Origin: AP-15 sp963772965
Lineage (GTDB): Bacteria > Pseudomonadota > Alphaproteobacteria > ATCC43930 > CGMCC-115725
Length of the DNA stretch: 64,000 bases
Assembly (NCBI GenBank): GCA_963772965.1
Contig: CAVYZU010000007.1
Coordinates: 256,145-320,144, forward strand
Reading direction: 5' to 3'
The notes under the pieces were generated by a model. That model did not search any database. It was not told the origin of the DNA and saw nothing but the letters and a program-made list of their open reading frames with translations. Shown piece by piece: positions 46,067 through 54,877 of the stretch. Position numbers and translations under genes: made by a program. Numbering within the stretch: the first letter of the stretch is position 1; the number at the start of each line of letters is the position of its first letter.

Positions 46067-47341
46067 ATGCCGCCGATCCAACTCGCCGAGCGGCTGGCCC
46101 TGCTGCTCGCGCTGGCCTGCTTCCTCGGCTTGGCTTTCGAGGAAGTCTACAAGCGTGACGAGCCTGATGTCCCAGGTGGGGTGCGGACATTCCCGCTGGT
46201 GACGCTTGCCGGGGCGCTGCTCTATCTCGTCGAGCCGGCGCACGCCCTTGCTTTTAGCGCCGGGCTTGTTGCCTTGGCGCTGTGGCTGTTCGTCTTCCTG
46301 CGGATCGAAATACGGCAACCAGGGATCGGGCGGACCTTGGTCATCCCGGCGGCGAACCTCCTGGTCTATGCCCTCGGTCCGACTGTCCTGACCCAGCCGC
46401 CTTGGGTCGCGATCGGCGCTACCGTCGCGGCGGTGCTGCTGATCGGTTGGCGCGAGCGGATGCACGGCTTTGTCCGGCTAATACCGCAGGATGAGATCCT
46501 GACCGCCGGCAAATTCCTGATACTCGCTGGTATCATCTTGCCGCTGCTCCCCGACACCAGGTTGATCGCCGCCGCCCCGCTCACCCCTTATCGCATCTGG
46601 CTTGCGGTCGTTGCGATTTCGAGCCTGTCCTATCTGACCTACCTCGTCCAACGTTACCTTCCTGCCAAGGATGGGGCGGGAAGTAGCGGCGCGTTGTTGC
46701 CCGCTCTGCTCGGGGGCGCCTACTCCTCGACGGCGACAACTGTTGTCCTCGCCCGACGTCAGCGTGAAGCGGCAGCGCCGCGCGCTGAATTGTTGGCGGG
46801 CATCGTCGCGGCGACAGCAGTCATGTATTTGCGGCTGGCGATCGTCATCGCGTTGTTCAGCCTACCCCTGGCGGCGCGCTTGATGCGGGCGCTTTTCCTG
46901 CTGTTTGTCGTCGCCGGCCTACTTGCGTGGCGCGAATGGCGCCGCGCCGATCGCGGCTCGGCCCAGGACCTGGCGATCCCGGCCGCAAACCCGTTGCAGT
47001 TGACGACGGCGCTGGTGTTCGCCGCCCTGTTTGTCGTGATTTCACTGGCGACGGTCTGGATCGGACGGACATTCGGTCAGGCTGGCATATTCGCCCTCGC
47101 CGCCATCGTTGGGGCCAGCGACATCGACCCGTTCGTCCTCAATCTCGCCCAAGGCGGGGTACCGGGAATGAGCCTCTCCGCTGCGGCCGTCGCGATATTG
47201 ATCGCGGTCTCCGCGAACAATCTTGCCAAGGCCGGCTATGCGATCGGATTTGGCGGTCTCGCGCAAACGCGGCGTGCCGCCTTGATGCTCGTCATTCTCG
47301 CCGCCCTCGGCCTTGCCGTGGCCGCAGCATATTTCGTTTGA
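46067..47341 (+). CDS. MgtC/SapB-DUF4010 family membrane protein
   Basis: 424 residues, about 12 transmembrane helices. The N-terminal half resembles MgtC/SapB (ACFLGLAFEEVYKRDE, then GGVRTFPLVTLAGAL). The C-terminal half is DUF4010: GGAYSSTATTVVLARRQRE and IVGASDIDPFVLNLAQGG, with an intramembrane polar cluster. The family is sometimes described as a membrane transporter, without a proven substrate. Divergent from the cupin gene across about 66 bp. Confidence 0.83.
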   Translation: MPPIQLAERLALLLALACFLGLAFEEVYKRDEPDVPGGVRTFPLVTLAGALLYLVEPAHALAFSAGLVALALWLFVFLRIEIRQPGIGRTLVIPAANLLVYALGPTVLTQPPWVAIGATVAAVLLIGWRERMHGFVRLIPQDEILTAGKFLILAGIILPLLPDTRLIAAAPLTPYRIWLAVVAISSLSYLTYLVQRYLPAKDGAGSSGALLPALLGGAYSSTATTVVLARRQREAAAPRAELLAGIVAATAVMYLRLAIVIALFSLPLAARLMRALFLLFVVAGLLAWREWRRADRGSAQDLAIPAANPLQLTTALVFAALFVVISLATVWIGRTFGQAGIFALAAIVGASDIDPFVLNLAQGGVPGMSLSAAAVAILIAVSANNLAKAGYAIGFGGLAQTRRAALMLVILAALGLAVAAAYFV

Positions 47342-47346
47342 ACCGC

Positions 47347-47799
47347 TCAGCGCCTCTCGCGGAAGAAGTTTTGGAGCAGTGCGGCGGCGCGGCGCTCTTC
47401 GATGCCGCCGTAAACTTCCGGTCGATGGTGGACCGTCGGCTGGTCGAACAGGCGCGGGCCGTGGTCGACGGCGCCACCCTTCGGGTCCCAGGCAGCGAAA
47501 TAGAGCCGTCGGATACGGGCGAGCGCGATTGCGGCAGCACACATCGCGCAGGGTTCAAGCGTGACCCACAGATCGCATTCGGTGAGCCGCGCCATACCGA
47601 GCTTGGCGGCCCCGGCGCGCAGCACCAGGATTTCGGCGTGCGCAGTCGGATCGTGATCGTTCTCGACCCGGTTGCCGGCGACGGCGACCAGCTTTCCCAA
47701 AGGATCGAGCAGCACCGCGCCGACCGGCGCCTCGCCGCGTGCTGCCGCCGCCTCGGCTTCGGCCAATGCCACAACCATCGGCGGCGCTCGCTCGCTCAT
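47347..47799 (-). CDS. tadA: tRNA-specific adenosine deaminase
   Basis: 150 residues. Zinc site H54-A-E56 (TAHAEI) and P83-C84-A-M-C87 (LEPCAMC), with the proton shuttle Glu56. WDPKGGAVDHGPRLFDQPT is the typical alphaproteobacterial TadA tail region. Converts A34 to inosine in tRNA-Arg(ACG), an essential step for reading CGN codons. Its start overlaps the thioesterase stop by 4 bp, giving translational coupling. Confidence 0.88.
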   Translation of the reverse strand: MSERAPPMVVALAEAEAAAARGEAPVGAVLLDPLGKLVAVAGNRVENDHDPTAHAEILVLRAGAAKLGMARLTECDLWVTLEPCAMCAAAIALARIRRLYFAAWDPKGGAVDHGPRLFDQPTVHHRPEVYGGIEERRAAALLQNFFRERR

Positions 47800-48191
47800 C
47801 CCCGATGCCGGCGGCGGATCGGCTCAGGTATTGCGATCGGACGGCGGGTTGACAGCCGCATAAACAGCCCCTCCTGTTCGGCCTCGGCATGGACTAGATC
47901 ACCGACGGTGAATTTGGCGGCGAGACGCCAGCGCACACGCCCGAGCCCGGCGACGCGCATCCGCCCCAGCAATTTGTCCGAGATGGTCACCGGCCGGCGG
48001 TAAGCGATCCGCGTCGCGGTCAGGATTGGCGCCACGTCTTCGGCCAATGCTTGGACCAGCGGATAGGCCTGGTCCATCAACCCCAGCCTTAGATCCTCGA
48101 GCCAACGGACGAACACAATGTTGCTGACGATGCCGGCGAAGTCTATGTCGTAGGTCTGGACGCGCAGCGGTAATTCGTAGAATTCGTCCAT
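47796..48191 (-). CDS. Acyl-CoA thioesterase, YbgC/4-hydroxybenzoyl-CoA thioesterase (hot-dog) family
   Basis: 131 residues from ATG 48191. The family signature is RVQTYDIDFAGIVSNIVFVRWLED, with the catalytic Asp in YDIDFAG, and the fold-closing strands RVRWRLAAKFTV and AEAEQEGLFM. The longer frame to 48245 is not supported. Overlaps tadA by 4 bp (ATGA). Preferred thioester unknown. Confidence 0.82.
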   Translation of the reverse strand: MDEFYELPLRVQTYDIDFAGIVSNIVFVRWLEDLRLGLMDQAYPLVQALAEDVAPILTATRIAYRRPVTISDKLLGRMRVAGLGRVRWRLAAKFTVGDLVHAEAEQEGLFMRLSTRRPIAIPEPIRRRHRG

Positions 48192-48219
48192 CGGCTCACT
48201 CGAATAAATCGGACTCAGA

Positions 48220-48933
48220 ATGGCACAGCCGGTCATCGGTCTCACCCTCGATCACGAACCTGCCGGCGGCTGGTCGAAGTTTCCGTGGTATGCGATCCGC
48301 GAGAATTATTGCAACGCGGTGCGCAATGCCGGCGGACTGCCGGTTCTGCTGCCACACGAACCCGATGCCGCCGAGCTTTACCTCGACCGGGTTGACGGCC
48401 TGATCGTGACCGGCGGCGGGTTTGACGTCGATCCCGCCCTGTTTGGGGCGACGAGCCGCCATTCCACGGTTACCACCAAGGACCGCCGCACGGCGTTCGA
48501 GCTGGCGGCTACCCGAGGCGCGCTTGCGCGCGGCATGCCGGTGCTCGGTATTTGCGGCGGCCAGCAATTGCTGAATGTGGCCTTGGGCGGCACCCTGATC
48601 CAGCACATCCCGGACGAGGTGGCGGACGCGCTGCCGCACCGCCAGCTCAATCCGCGCGACGAGCCGGGTCATGAAGTCCGTATTATTACCGGGACGCTCC
48701 TGCACCGCATCGCCGGCGCCGCGCGCCTGGCCGTGAACAGCGCTCATCATCAGGCGGTCAAGGATGCCGGACCGGGTGTCGTGATCGATGCGGTTGCCGC
48801 GGATGGCGTCGTCGAGGGCATCGAAGACCCGCGACGACGCTTTTGCCTCGGCGTGCAATGGCACCCCGAATTCGAGATTAATGACGCCGACCGGCATATT
48901 TTCCGCGCGTTTGTCGCGGCGGCGGGGAGTTGA
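48220..48933 (+). CDS. Gamma-glutamyl-gamma-aminobutyrate hydrolase family protein (peptidase C26, PuuD-like)
   Basis: 237 residues. Class I glutamine amidotransferase-like fold: GLIVTGGGFDVDP, nucleophile Cys112 in LGICGGQQLLNV, and His/Glu in LGVQWHPEFE near residue 216. Hydrolyses gamma-glutamyl amides such as gamma-Glu-GABA. No puuABC genes adjoin, so the physiological substrate is open. The stop overlaps the rluB start (TGATG), so it is coupled with rluB and rsmD. Confidence 0.86.
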   Translation: MAQPVIGLTLDHEPAGGWSKFPWYAIRENYCNAVRNAGGLPVLLPHEPDAAELYLDRVDGLIVTGGGFDVDPALFGATSRHSTVTTKDRRTAFELAATRGALARGMPVLGICGGQQLLNVALGGTLIQHIPDEVADALPHRQLNPRDEPGHEVRIITGTLLHRIAGAARLAVNSAHHQAVKDAGPGVVIDAVAADGVVEGIEDPRRRFCLGVQWHPEFEINDADRHIFRAFVAAAGS

Positions 48934-49742
48934 TGCCTGCCCTCCCCGAAACGCGAGTTCCAGCTTTGCCGCCGGCGGCGGCAGAGGGCGGTGGCAGCGA
49001 ACGGCTGGCAAAGATGCTGGCGCGCGCCGGGCTGTGTTCCCGCCGCGAGGCCGAGCGTTGGATTGCCGAAGGGCGGGTTTCGGTCGATGGCTCGGTGCAG
49101 ACGAGCCCGGCGATTAATGTCAGCCCCGAAACCGATATCCGAGTTGACGGCAAGCCGATCCCGCAGCCTGAGCGGGCGCGCCTGTGGCGGTATCACAAGC
49201 CCACCGGGCTGGTCACGACGCATCGTGACGAACGCGGGCGGGCGACGGTATTCGACGCCCTGCCAAAGGATTTGCCGCGGCTGATTTCGGTCGGGCGTCT
49301 CGATCTCAATTCCGAAGGGCTGTTGCTATTGACCAATGACGGCGCGCTCGCCCGCCGGCTCGAACTGCCGGCAACCGGCTGGGCGCGGCGGTATAAAGTG
49401 CGGGTGCATGGCGCGGTCGATCCGGCGCGGCTGGCCGCTCTCGCAAATGGGACCACGATCGACGGCATCGCCTATGGGCAGATCCGCGCCAGCCTCGAGC
49501 GCACTCAGGGAAGCAATGCATGGATCGCGATGACATTGAACGAGGGCAAAAATCGTGAGGTGCGCCGCGTATTGGAACATCTCGGTTTGCAGGTGACGCG
49601 GCTGATCCGGCTGTCCTATGGCCCTTTTCAGCTGGGCAATCTAGAGCGCGGCGCCATCGCCGAAGTACCGCGAAAGGCGCTTGCCGAGCAGCTCGGGGCG
49701 GAGATGCCGAAATGGGCGGCGCATGCGGATCGTCGGCGGTAG
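48933..49742 (+). CDS. rluB: 23S rRNA pseudouridine synthase, RluB family
   Basis: 269 residues from ATG 48933. N-terminal S4 RNA-binding domain (LAKMLARAGLCSRREAERWIAEGRVSVDG in family order) then the RsuA/RluB catalytic domain with the Asp motif GRLDLNSEGLLLLTND and NEGKNREVRRVLEHLG. Modifies the 23S peptidyl transferase region (U2605 in E. coli). It overlaps the previous gene by one base and rsmD by 20 bp, forming a small rRNA-modification operon. Confidence 0.9.
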   Translation: MPALPETRVPALPPAAAEGGGSERLAKMLARAGLCSRREAERWIAEGRVSVDGSVQTSPAINVSPETDIRVDGKPIPQPERARLWRYHKPTGLVTTHRDERGRATVFDALPKDLPRLISVGRLDLNSEGLLLLTNDGALARRLELPATGWARRYKVRVHGAVDPARLAALANGTTIDGIAYGQIRASLERTQGSNAWIAMTLNEGKNREVRRVLEHLGLQVTRLIRLSYGPFQLGNLERGAIAEVPRKALAEQLGAEMPKWAAHADRRR

Positions 49743-50289
49743 CAATCGCGGCCGCCGCCTCGTTGCACCTCCTGGGGAGACGGTCCGGCCGACCAGCGAC
49801 CGGGCTCGCGAGGCGCTCTTCAACATCCTCTCGCATGGTGGGTTCGCGGCCGAGGGTGTGCCTTTCGCAGAAAAGTCGGTTCTCGATGCCTTTGCCGGCA
49901 CCGGCGCCCTCGGTCTCGAAGCGCTGTCGCGCGGCGCCGCCGAAGCTGTTTTCATTGAAAACGATCGTGAGGCGCTGATCGGGCTCCGCCGCAATATCGC
50001 CGATCTCGGCGAGACCGCGCGAGCCCGGGTCATCAGCGGCGACGCCACCCGGCCGCCGCGCGCCGCGGTCGGATGTGACGTTATCTTCCTCGACCCGCCC
50101 TATACGAGTGGGCTGGCCGCCCCGGCGTTATCGGCGCTCGCCCGCGCCGGCTGGTTCGCGCCCGACGCACTCGCGGTCGTCGAGGTCGGGGCGCGCGAGA
50201 CATTTACGGCACCCTCTGGTTTCGTAATAATCGACGAGCGCGTCTATGGCGCGGCCCGCTTGATCTTCTTGCGCAGCGAGGCCGGTTAG
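49723..50289 (+). CDS. rsmD: 16S rRNA (guanine(966)-N(2))-methyltransferase RsmD
   Basis: 188 residues from ATG 49723 (MRIVGGSNRGRRL, the standard RsmD start; the open frame at 49681 is rluB sequence). SAM motif VLDAFAGTGALGLEALSRGA (54-72) and catalytic FLDPPYTSG (DPPY at 124-127). Overlaps rluB by 20 bp, the usual coupling in alphaproteobacteria. Confidence 0.93.
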   Translation: MRIVGGSNRGRRLVAPPGETVRPTSDRAREALFNILSHGGFAAEGVPFAEKSVLDAFAGTGALGLEALSRGAAEAVFIENDREALIGLRRNIADLGETARARVISGDATRPPRAAVGCDVIFLDPPYTSGLAAPALSALARAGWFAPDALAVVEVGARETFTAPSGFVIIDERVYGAARLIFLRSEAG

Positions 50290-50397
50290 TCTTCTCTCGC
50301 CGATGCTGTGTTGACGTCGCCTCGGATCGTTAGCAATCGAGAGCGAAGCCGGGTACGATCGGCGCCGGACCAGCAATAACTCTCGGGGCCGATCGCG

Positions 50398-51273
50398 ATG
50401 CCTACAAGCTTCACCGTCAATGACATGACAATCCATCGCCTCATAGAACAGGAAGCCGGGTTCACGCCGATCCTGGAATTTCTGCCGAGCCTGAAGCGGG
50501 AATTGCTGGATGAAAATCGGTCATGGCTGCAACCGGCCGCACTCGACCCCGCCACCGATATGGCGGTGCTCTGCTTTCAGTCGTATGTCGTCAAGACCCC
50601 GCACCACACTATTCTGGTCGACAGCTGCATCGGCAATGACAAGACGTTCCCCCTCCGGCCGAGCTGGCACCGCAAAAGCGACAGCAATTGGATGCAGGCG
50701 CTAAACGCCGCCGGTGTCGGTGTCGACGACATCGATTTCGTGATGTGCACACATCTGCACGGTGATCATGTCGGCTGGAATACCCGCATGGAAAACGGCC
50801 GTTGGGTCCCAACCTTTCCAAAGGCCAAGTATCTGTTTTCAAAAAAAGAATATGAATACTGGGACGGAATTCACCAAAAGACACCGCTCGACCCGATGGC
50901 CGATAGCGTGCTGCCAATCATCGACGCCCAACAAGCAGAGCTGGTGACGAGCGACTATCAGCTCAACGATCATATCCGGCTGACGCCAACCCCGGGTCAT
51001 ACCCCAGATCATTTTGCGGTCTGCGCCGGCCGCGGCGGCGACCAGGCGGTGTTCACTGGGGACCTGATCCATTCCCCGATCCAAGGACGCTATCCGGAGT
51101 TGGTCATGCGCGTCGATTATGATCCGCAGCAGGCGGTCGCCACCCGGCGAGCGTTTCTCGAGCGCTACTGCGACACGCCGACCCTATGCTGCACGATGCA
51201 TTTCCCGTCGCCATCAGTCGGCCACATCAAGCGCTGGGGCGACGGATTTCGCCACGAACCGGTAAGCGCCTGA
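50398..51273 (+). CDS. MBL-fold metallo-hydrolase
   Basis: 291 residues. Zinc motif THLHGDHVGWN at 118-128, further ligands in PTPGHTPDH, VFTGDLIH and TMHFPSP. It resembles lactonase-like and AttM-like metallo-beta-lactamase-fold enzymes, but the FPSPSVGHIKRWGDGF tail is shared with general hydrolases. Substrate not decided. No signal peptide. The preceding 108 bp hold no gene. Convergent with the small SGNH operon. Confidence 0.85.
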   Translation: MPTSFTVNDMTIHRLIEQEAGFTPILEFLPSLKRELLDENRSWLQPAALDPATDMAVLCFQSYVVKTPHHTILVDSCIGNDKTFPLRPSWHRKSDSNWMQALNAAGVGVDDIDFVMCTHLHGDHVGWNTRMENGRWVPTFPKAKYLFSKKEYEYWDGIHQKTPLDPMADSVLPIIDAQQAELVTSDYQLNDHIRLTPTPGHTPDHFAVCAGRGGDQAVFTGDLIHSPIQGRYPELVMRVDYDPQQAVATRRAFLERYCDTPTLCCTMHFPSPSVGHIKRWGDGFRHEPVSA

Positions 51274-51298
51274 AATAGGAAGGCCCAGTGATCGTCGG

Positions 51299-51424
51299 CT
51301 ACCACAGCGGATAGATGTTCTTGGTTTCCTTTTCCGCCGTTGCCCGCCGCGACTTGCGCAGGCGGGTAAATGCGGCAGTTGCCGAAAGGGCGAGGACCAC
51401 ACCGGCTAAGATCCACCATTCCAT
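51299..51424 (-). CDS. 41-residue single-span membrane microprotein
   Basis: ATG 51424 with AGGGGGA upstream; stop at 51299-51301. The sequence starts MEWWILAGVVLALSATAAF, one transmembrane helix, then a basic/polar tail (TRLRKSRRATAEKETKN) ending YPLW. It begins 4 bp after the SGNH hydrolase stop, so it is almost certainly the second gene of that operon and translationally coupled. No family recognised. The Trp ends and basic stop-transfer tail suggest an inner-membrane anchor or assembly factor. Confidence 0.62.
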   Translation of the reverse strand: MEWWILAGVVLALSATAAFTRLRKSRRATAEKETKNIYPLW

Positions 51425-51427
51425 CGG

Positions 51428-52633
51428 CTATCCCCCTTGTGCTGATGCGCCGCCCTGGGCTGCGACCGCTCCGGCCGCGGCTGCTACTGTGGGCAACATT
51501 GCAGCGGCCACCGCCGCATTGCCGGTTTCGGAAAGATGATAAAGGTCGATGTATACGGGAGTGCTCCAGTCGTCAAATAGTGCCGACAAATCGATCGCGT
51601 CGCTCGCCTCGGTCAATTCCTGGCAGTGCCGACGTTCGTCGATGATGGCCTGGTAAAGACGCGCTCGCGCCGCCGGATTGTGAGTGTAGTCACGCTCCCA
51701 CCGCTGCTCGTCGACGGTTTTCAGCGTTTTGGTCGTAATCACCGGCTGCCAAAAGAAAATCGGCAAAAACCGGTATTCTCGCGCCAGCGTGCGGATCAGC
51801 CGCAGATTTTCGCGATAAATCGCAATCACTTGGCGCGCTAAAGTCGCCAGATCGATTTGCGACAAATCGGCCGGAGGTGCTGGCGCCGGGCCGCGCAGCG
51901 AGAGCCCGGTCAGCTGCCGCAACCGCCGCGATGTGCGCGGCGCCGCCGCTATCAGCGCAGCCGTGAACAGGTCGCGCTGCCGCTCGGGCAGCAACAAGTT
52001 GAACTCGGCGCGCCGCCTTGCCTCGTTGAACAGGCCATCGGCCCGGCCGGTTTGTTCGGCGCAGGCCATCTCGTTTATGCCATCGTAAAACAGCGCTATG
52101 TCGATCCGGTCGCCAGCTTTCAGCAATTGCTGCAGGACAATCGTCTCCTGCGTGCTGTTGTGACCGAGCTGGCCGTAATTGGTGAGGCTGACGGGGTGGC
52201 CGAGTTCGGTCAGCTGTCGCGACAAAATCGCCGGGATCGTATATTCGTCGCGCGCCCCCATCCCCATCATTGTCGATCCACCAAAGCACAGGATTCGGAC
52301 CGCGCCGTTGCAGGCGTCGTGCTCCCCCGGCGTCGGGCGCAAGCCGCGCTCGTCGATCGTCACGAAAGAGCCGCGAAACGGTCGCTGCCACCACTCGACA
52401 TAGGGTTTCCACTCGACCCGAATGGCGCGGCGAAATTCATCGAAATAGGCGGCCGACCAATCGGCGCCGGCATAGGCATCGGCGCCGGCGCTGCGGTCGG
52501 GCCGGGTCGGGCGGCGATATCGTAGCCAGCGGCTGAAACTGCGCCAGCCCTCGACGCCGAACTCGGTCACGAGCACGACGATCAGCAAGATGCCGATCAC
52601 ATGCCAAAACGCGAGGACCAAGCGCAGGATCAT
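51428..52633 (-). CDS. SGNH/GDSL-type hydrolase with N-terminal membrane anchor
   Basis: 401 residues. One transmembrane helix at 6-24 (LAFWHVIGILLIVVLVTEFG), linker, then an SGNH hydrolase: block I FGGSTMMG (Ser120), block II Gly in NYGQLGHNS, block III FYDGINEM (Asn) and block V DLYHLSETGN (Asp and His). Orientation suggests a periplasmic esterase or O-acetyl transferase acting on envelope carbohydrate. A low-complexity Ala-rich tail closes it. Overlap in coding strategy with the 41-residue downstream gene suggests they act together. Confidence 0.75.
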   Translation of the reverse strand: MILRLVLAFWHVIGILLIVVLVTEFGVEGWRSFSRWLRYRRPTRPDRSAGADAYAGADWSAAYFDEFRRAIRVEWKPYVEWWQRPFRGSFVTIDERGLRPTPGEHDACNGAVRILCFGGSTMMGMGARDEYTIPAILSRQLTELGHPVSLTNYGQLGHNSTQETIVLQQLLKAGDRIDIALFYDGINEMACAEQTGRADGLFNEARRRAEFNLLLPERQRDLFTAALIAAAPRTSRRLRQLTGLSLRGPAPAPPADLSQIDLATLARQVIAIYRENLRLIRTLAREYRFLPIFFWQPVITTKTLKTVDEQRWERDYTHNPAARARLYQAIIDERRHCQELTEASDAIDLSALFDDWSTPVYIDLYHLSETGNAAVAAAMLPTVAAAAGAVAAQGGASAQGG

Positions 52634-52755
52634 CTTCGATGCGCCCGCAGTGGATAGCGATCACCGCTTCCGCCATCGGTCATTTGCGTCTCGCCTTCGG
52701 CAGCCGAAATGGCGATGATCCTGTTATCCAGGTTTGCCGAAAATAGGTGAGAGCG

Positions 52756-54067
52756 ATGAGCGGGATCGACGAAACCCATGATCCAAGGCGCGAGAGCTGG
52801 GTCGCCTCGGCCAATGGTCACGGCGAGTTTCCGATACAGAATTTGCCGCTCGGCGTCTTCAGCGCATCTGGCGGAGCGCCGCGCGGCGGCGTCGCGATCG
52901 GCGACATGATTTTCGACCTCGCCGCTGCTGTTGATGCCGGGCTGTTTTCGGGCGAGGCCGCAAAAGCCGCTGAGGCCGCGGCAGGTCCCGCGCTGAACCC
53001 GTTGATGGCGCTCGGCGCCCCGGCGCGACTGGTATTGCGCAAAAGGGTTTCTGAATTGCTCGCGTCGAACACCGCCGAGCGGGCCAAAATCGAGGCGATG
53101 GCCGGTCGTCTGTTGCACCCCGCCCCGCAATGCACTCTGCATCTGCCCGCGGCCATCGGCGAATTTACCGACTTTTTTGCCGGAATTCATCATGCGCGCA
53201 ATGGCGGGCGCCGACGTGATCCGAACAATCCGCTGAGCCCCAACTACAAATACGTGCCGGTCGCCTATCACAGCCGCGCCTCTTCGGTCCGGCCGTCGAA
53301 TGTGCCGATCCGGCGCCCGAATGGCCAGCGCAAGGCGCCGGACGAACCGGCTCCGACTTACGGCCCGTGCCGGAAGCTCGACTATGAGCTCGAACTCGCG
53401 GTGTGGATCGGTCCCGGTAACGCTCAGGGCGAACCGGTTCCGATCGGCCAGGCGGCGGAGCACATTTTTGGCCTCGGCCTCATCAACGACTGGTCGGCGC
53501 GCGACGTCCAACGCTGGGAATCACAGCCGCTCGGTCCGTTTCTCGGCAAGAATTTCGGCTCCACAGTGTCGCCCTGGATCGTCACGACAGAAGCGCTGAC
53601 GCCGTTTCGCGTGCCCCAGCCGGCCCGGCCCGATGGCGATCCGCGTCCCTTGCCGCATCTGTGGGATCGAAAAGATCAGCAGGATGGCGCTTTTGACGTC
53701 GCCCTCGAAGCTTTTTTGCTGAGCGAAGGCTTACGCGCAAAGGGCTTGCCGCCGCACCGGATGTCGGCCAGCAACACGACTGACCTTTATTGGACCTTGG
53801 CGCAGCTGGTAGCGCACCATACAAGCGGCGGCTGCAATCTGCGCGCCGGGGATCTCTTTGGCACCGGCACGATTTCCGGCCCCACACGCGACGGGTACGG
53901 CAGCCTGATGGAGCTCAGCGAGGACGGGACTCGCTCGACGAGATTCGAAATCGGGCGAAACCCGCACCTTTCTCGAAGACGGCGACGAGGTGATCTTTCG
54001 CGCGCATTGCCGCAAACCCGGCTTTGTTTCGATCGGCTTTGGCGAGTGCCGCGCCCGAATCGCTTAG
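52756..54067 (+). CDS. Fumarylacetoacetase (one frameshift near the C-terminus)
   Basis: Last enzyme of tyrosine/homogentisate catabolism: splits fumarylacetoacetate to fumarate and acetoacetate. About 437 residues when repaired. SWVASANGHGEFPIQNLPLGVFS is the family start; FTDFFAGIHHARNGG holds the catalytic His, and the metal site lies in LDYELELAVWIG and INDWSARDVQRWE, with GPFLGKNFGSTVSPWIV after. The frame breaks at about 53947-53950 (one extra A) and the correct frame then gives a 40-residue C-terminus ending at 54067. As read, the ORF runs on unnaturally to 54099. Homogentisate dioxygenase is not in the window. Confidence 0.87.
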
Positions 54068-54098
54068 TTTCGGGGCGCCTCAAGCAAGAGAGCGGGTA

Positions 54099-54845
54099 AT
54101 GACCGACGCGCTTGGCTGGCGAATGAAGTTCGGGGTCATCGCGCCCAGCACCAACACGGTGGTGCAGCCCGAATTCGACATGATGCGCCCGCGTGGCGTG
54201 ACCAACCACTTTGCGCGGATTCACATACCTAACGATCCGCTTCGCAGCGATGCCGATTTCGAGAAACTGATTGAGACCGTAGACCGCGAACTATTGGCCG
54301 CGGTCGACCGGGTAATGACCTGCGAGCCCGATCACTTGATTATGGGCATGTCGTCCGAGACCTTTTGGGACGGGCTCGACGGCAGTGAAAGGCTGCGCGA
54401 GCGGATCGAAGCACGCGCCGGAGTTACGGTTACCATGGGTTCGGACGCTTCGTGCCAAGCATTACGGCGCTATGGCGACATCCGGCAAATCGCGGTCGTC
54501 ACCCCTTATATGCCGGTCGCCGATCGCCAGGTGCGCCGGTTCTTTACCGATTGCGGGTTTGAGGTGATCAGGCTCATCGGGCTCAAATGCGCAAGCCCGG
54601 TCCTGATCGCGCATGTCGGGGAACGGGAATTGCGCGACGCAATCCTGGCCGTCGACGGACCCGATGTCGAGGCAGTCGTCCAAGTCGGTACCAACCTGGC
54701 AATGGCGCGGCTCGCCGCCGCGGCTGAGACCTGGCTTGGCAAGCCGGTGCTCGCGATCAACACCGCAACCTATTGGTGGGCGTTGCGCCACAACGGTATT
54801 GCCGATGCGATCGACGGCTTCGGAACGCTGCTGCGCGATTTCTGA
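54099..54845 (+). CDS. Maleate isomerase/arylmalonate decarboxylase-like protein
   Basis: 248 residues. Asp/Glu racemase superfamily fold: GVIAPSTNTVVQPEFDMM (substrate carboxylate loop), PYMPVADRQVRRFFTDCG and NTATYWWALR. In active family members two cysteines act in turn. Here the first position reads MGMSSETFWDG (82-92) with no Cys, and the second reads QVGTNLAM, again without Cys. The protein may use a different mechanism or have lost it. It sits 31 bp after the repaired fumarylacetoacetase, an unexpected companion. Confidence 0.72.
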   Translation: MTDALGWRMKFGVIAPSTNTVVQPEFDMMRPRGVTNHFARIHIPNDPLRSDADFEKLIETVDRELLAAVDRVMTCEPDHLIMGMSSETFWDGLDGSERLRERIEARAGVTVTMGSDASCQALRRYGDIRQIAVVTPYMPVADRQVRRFFTDCGFEVIRLIGLKCASPVLIAHVGERELRDAILAVDGPDVEAVVQVGTNLAMARLAAAAETWLGKPVLAINTATYWWALRHNGIADAIDGFGTLLRDF

Positions 54846-54877
54846 CGCGAGCGTCGCACCGGACCCGCAGGCTTGAT

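Noticed and set aside
46001..46465. N-terminal extension of the cupin gene
   Set aside because: This open frame lies antisense to the DUF4010 gene, is Arg/Gln-rich and has no homology; the cupin starts at 46000.
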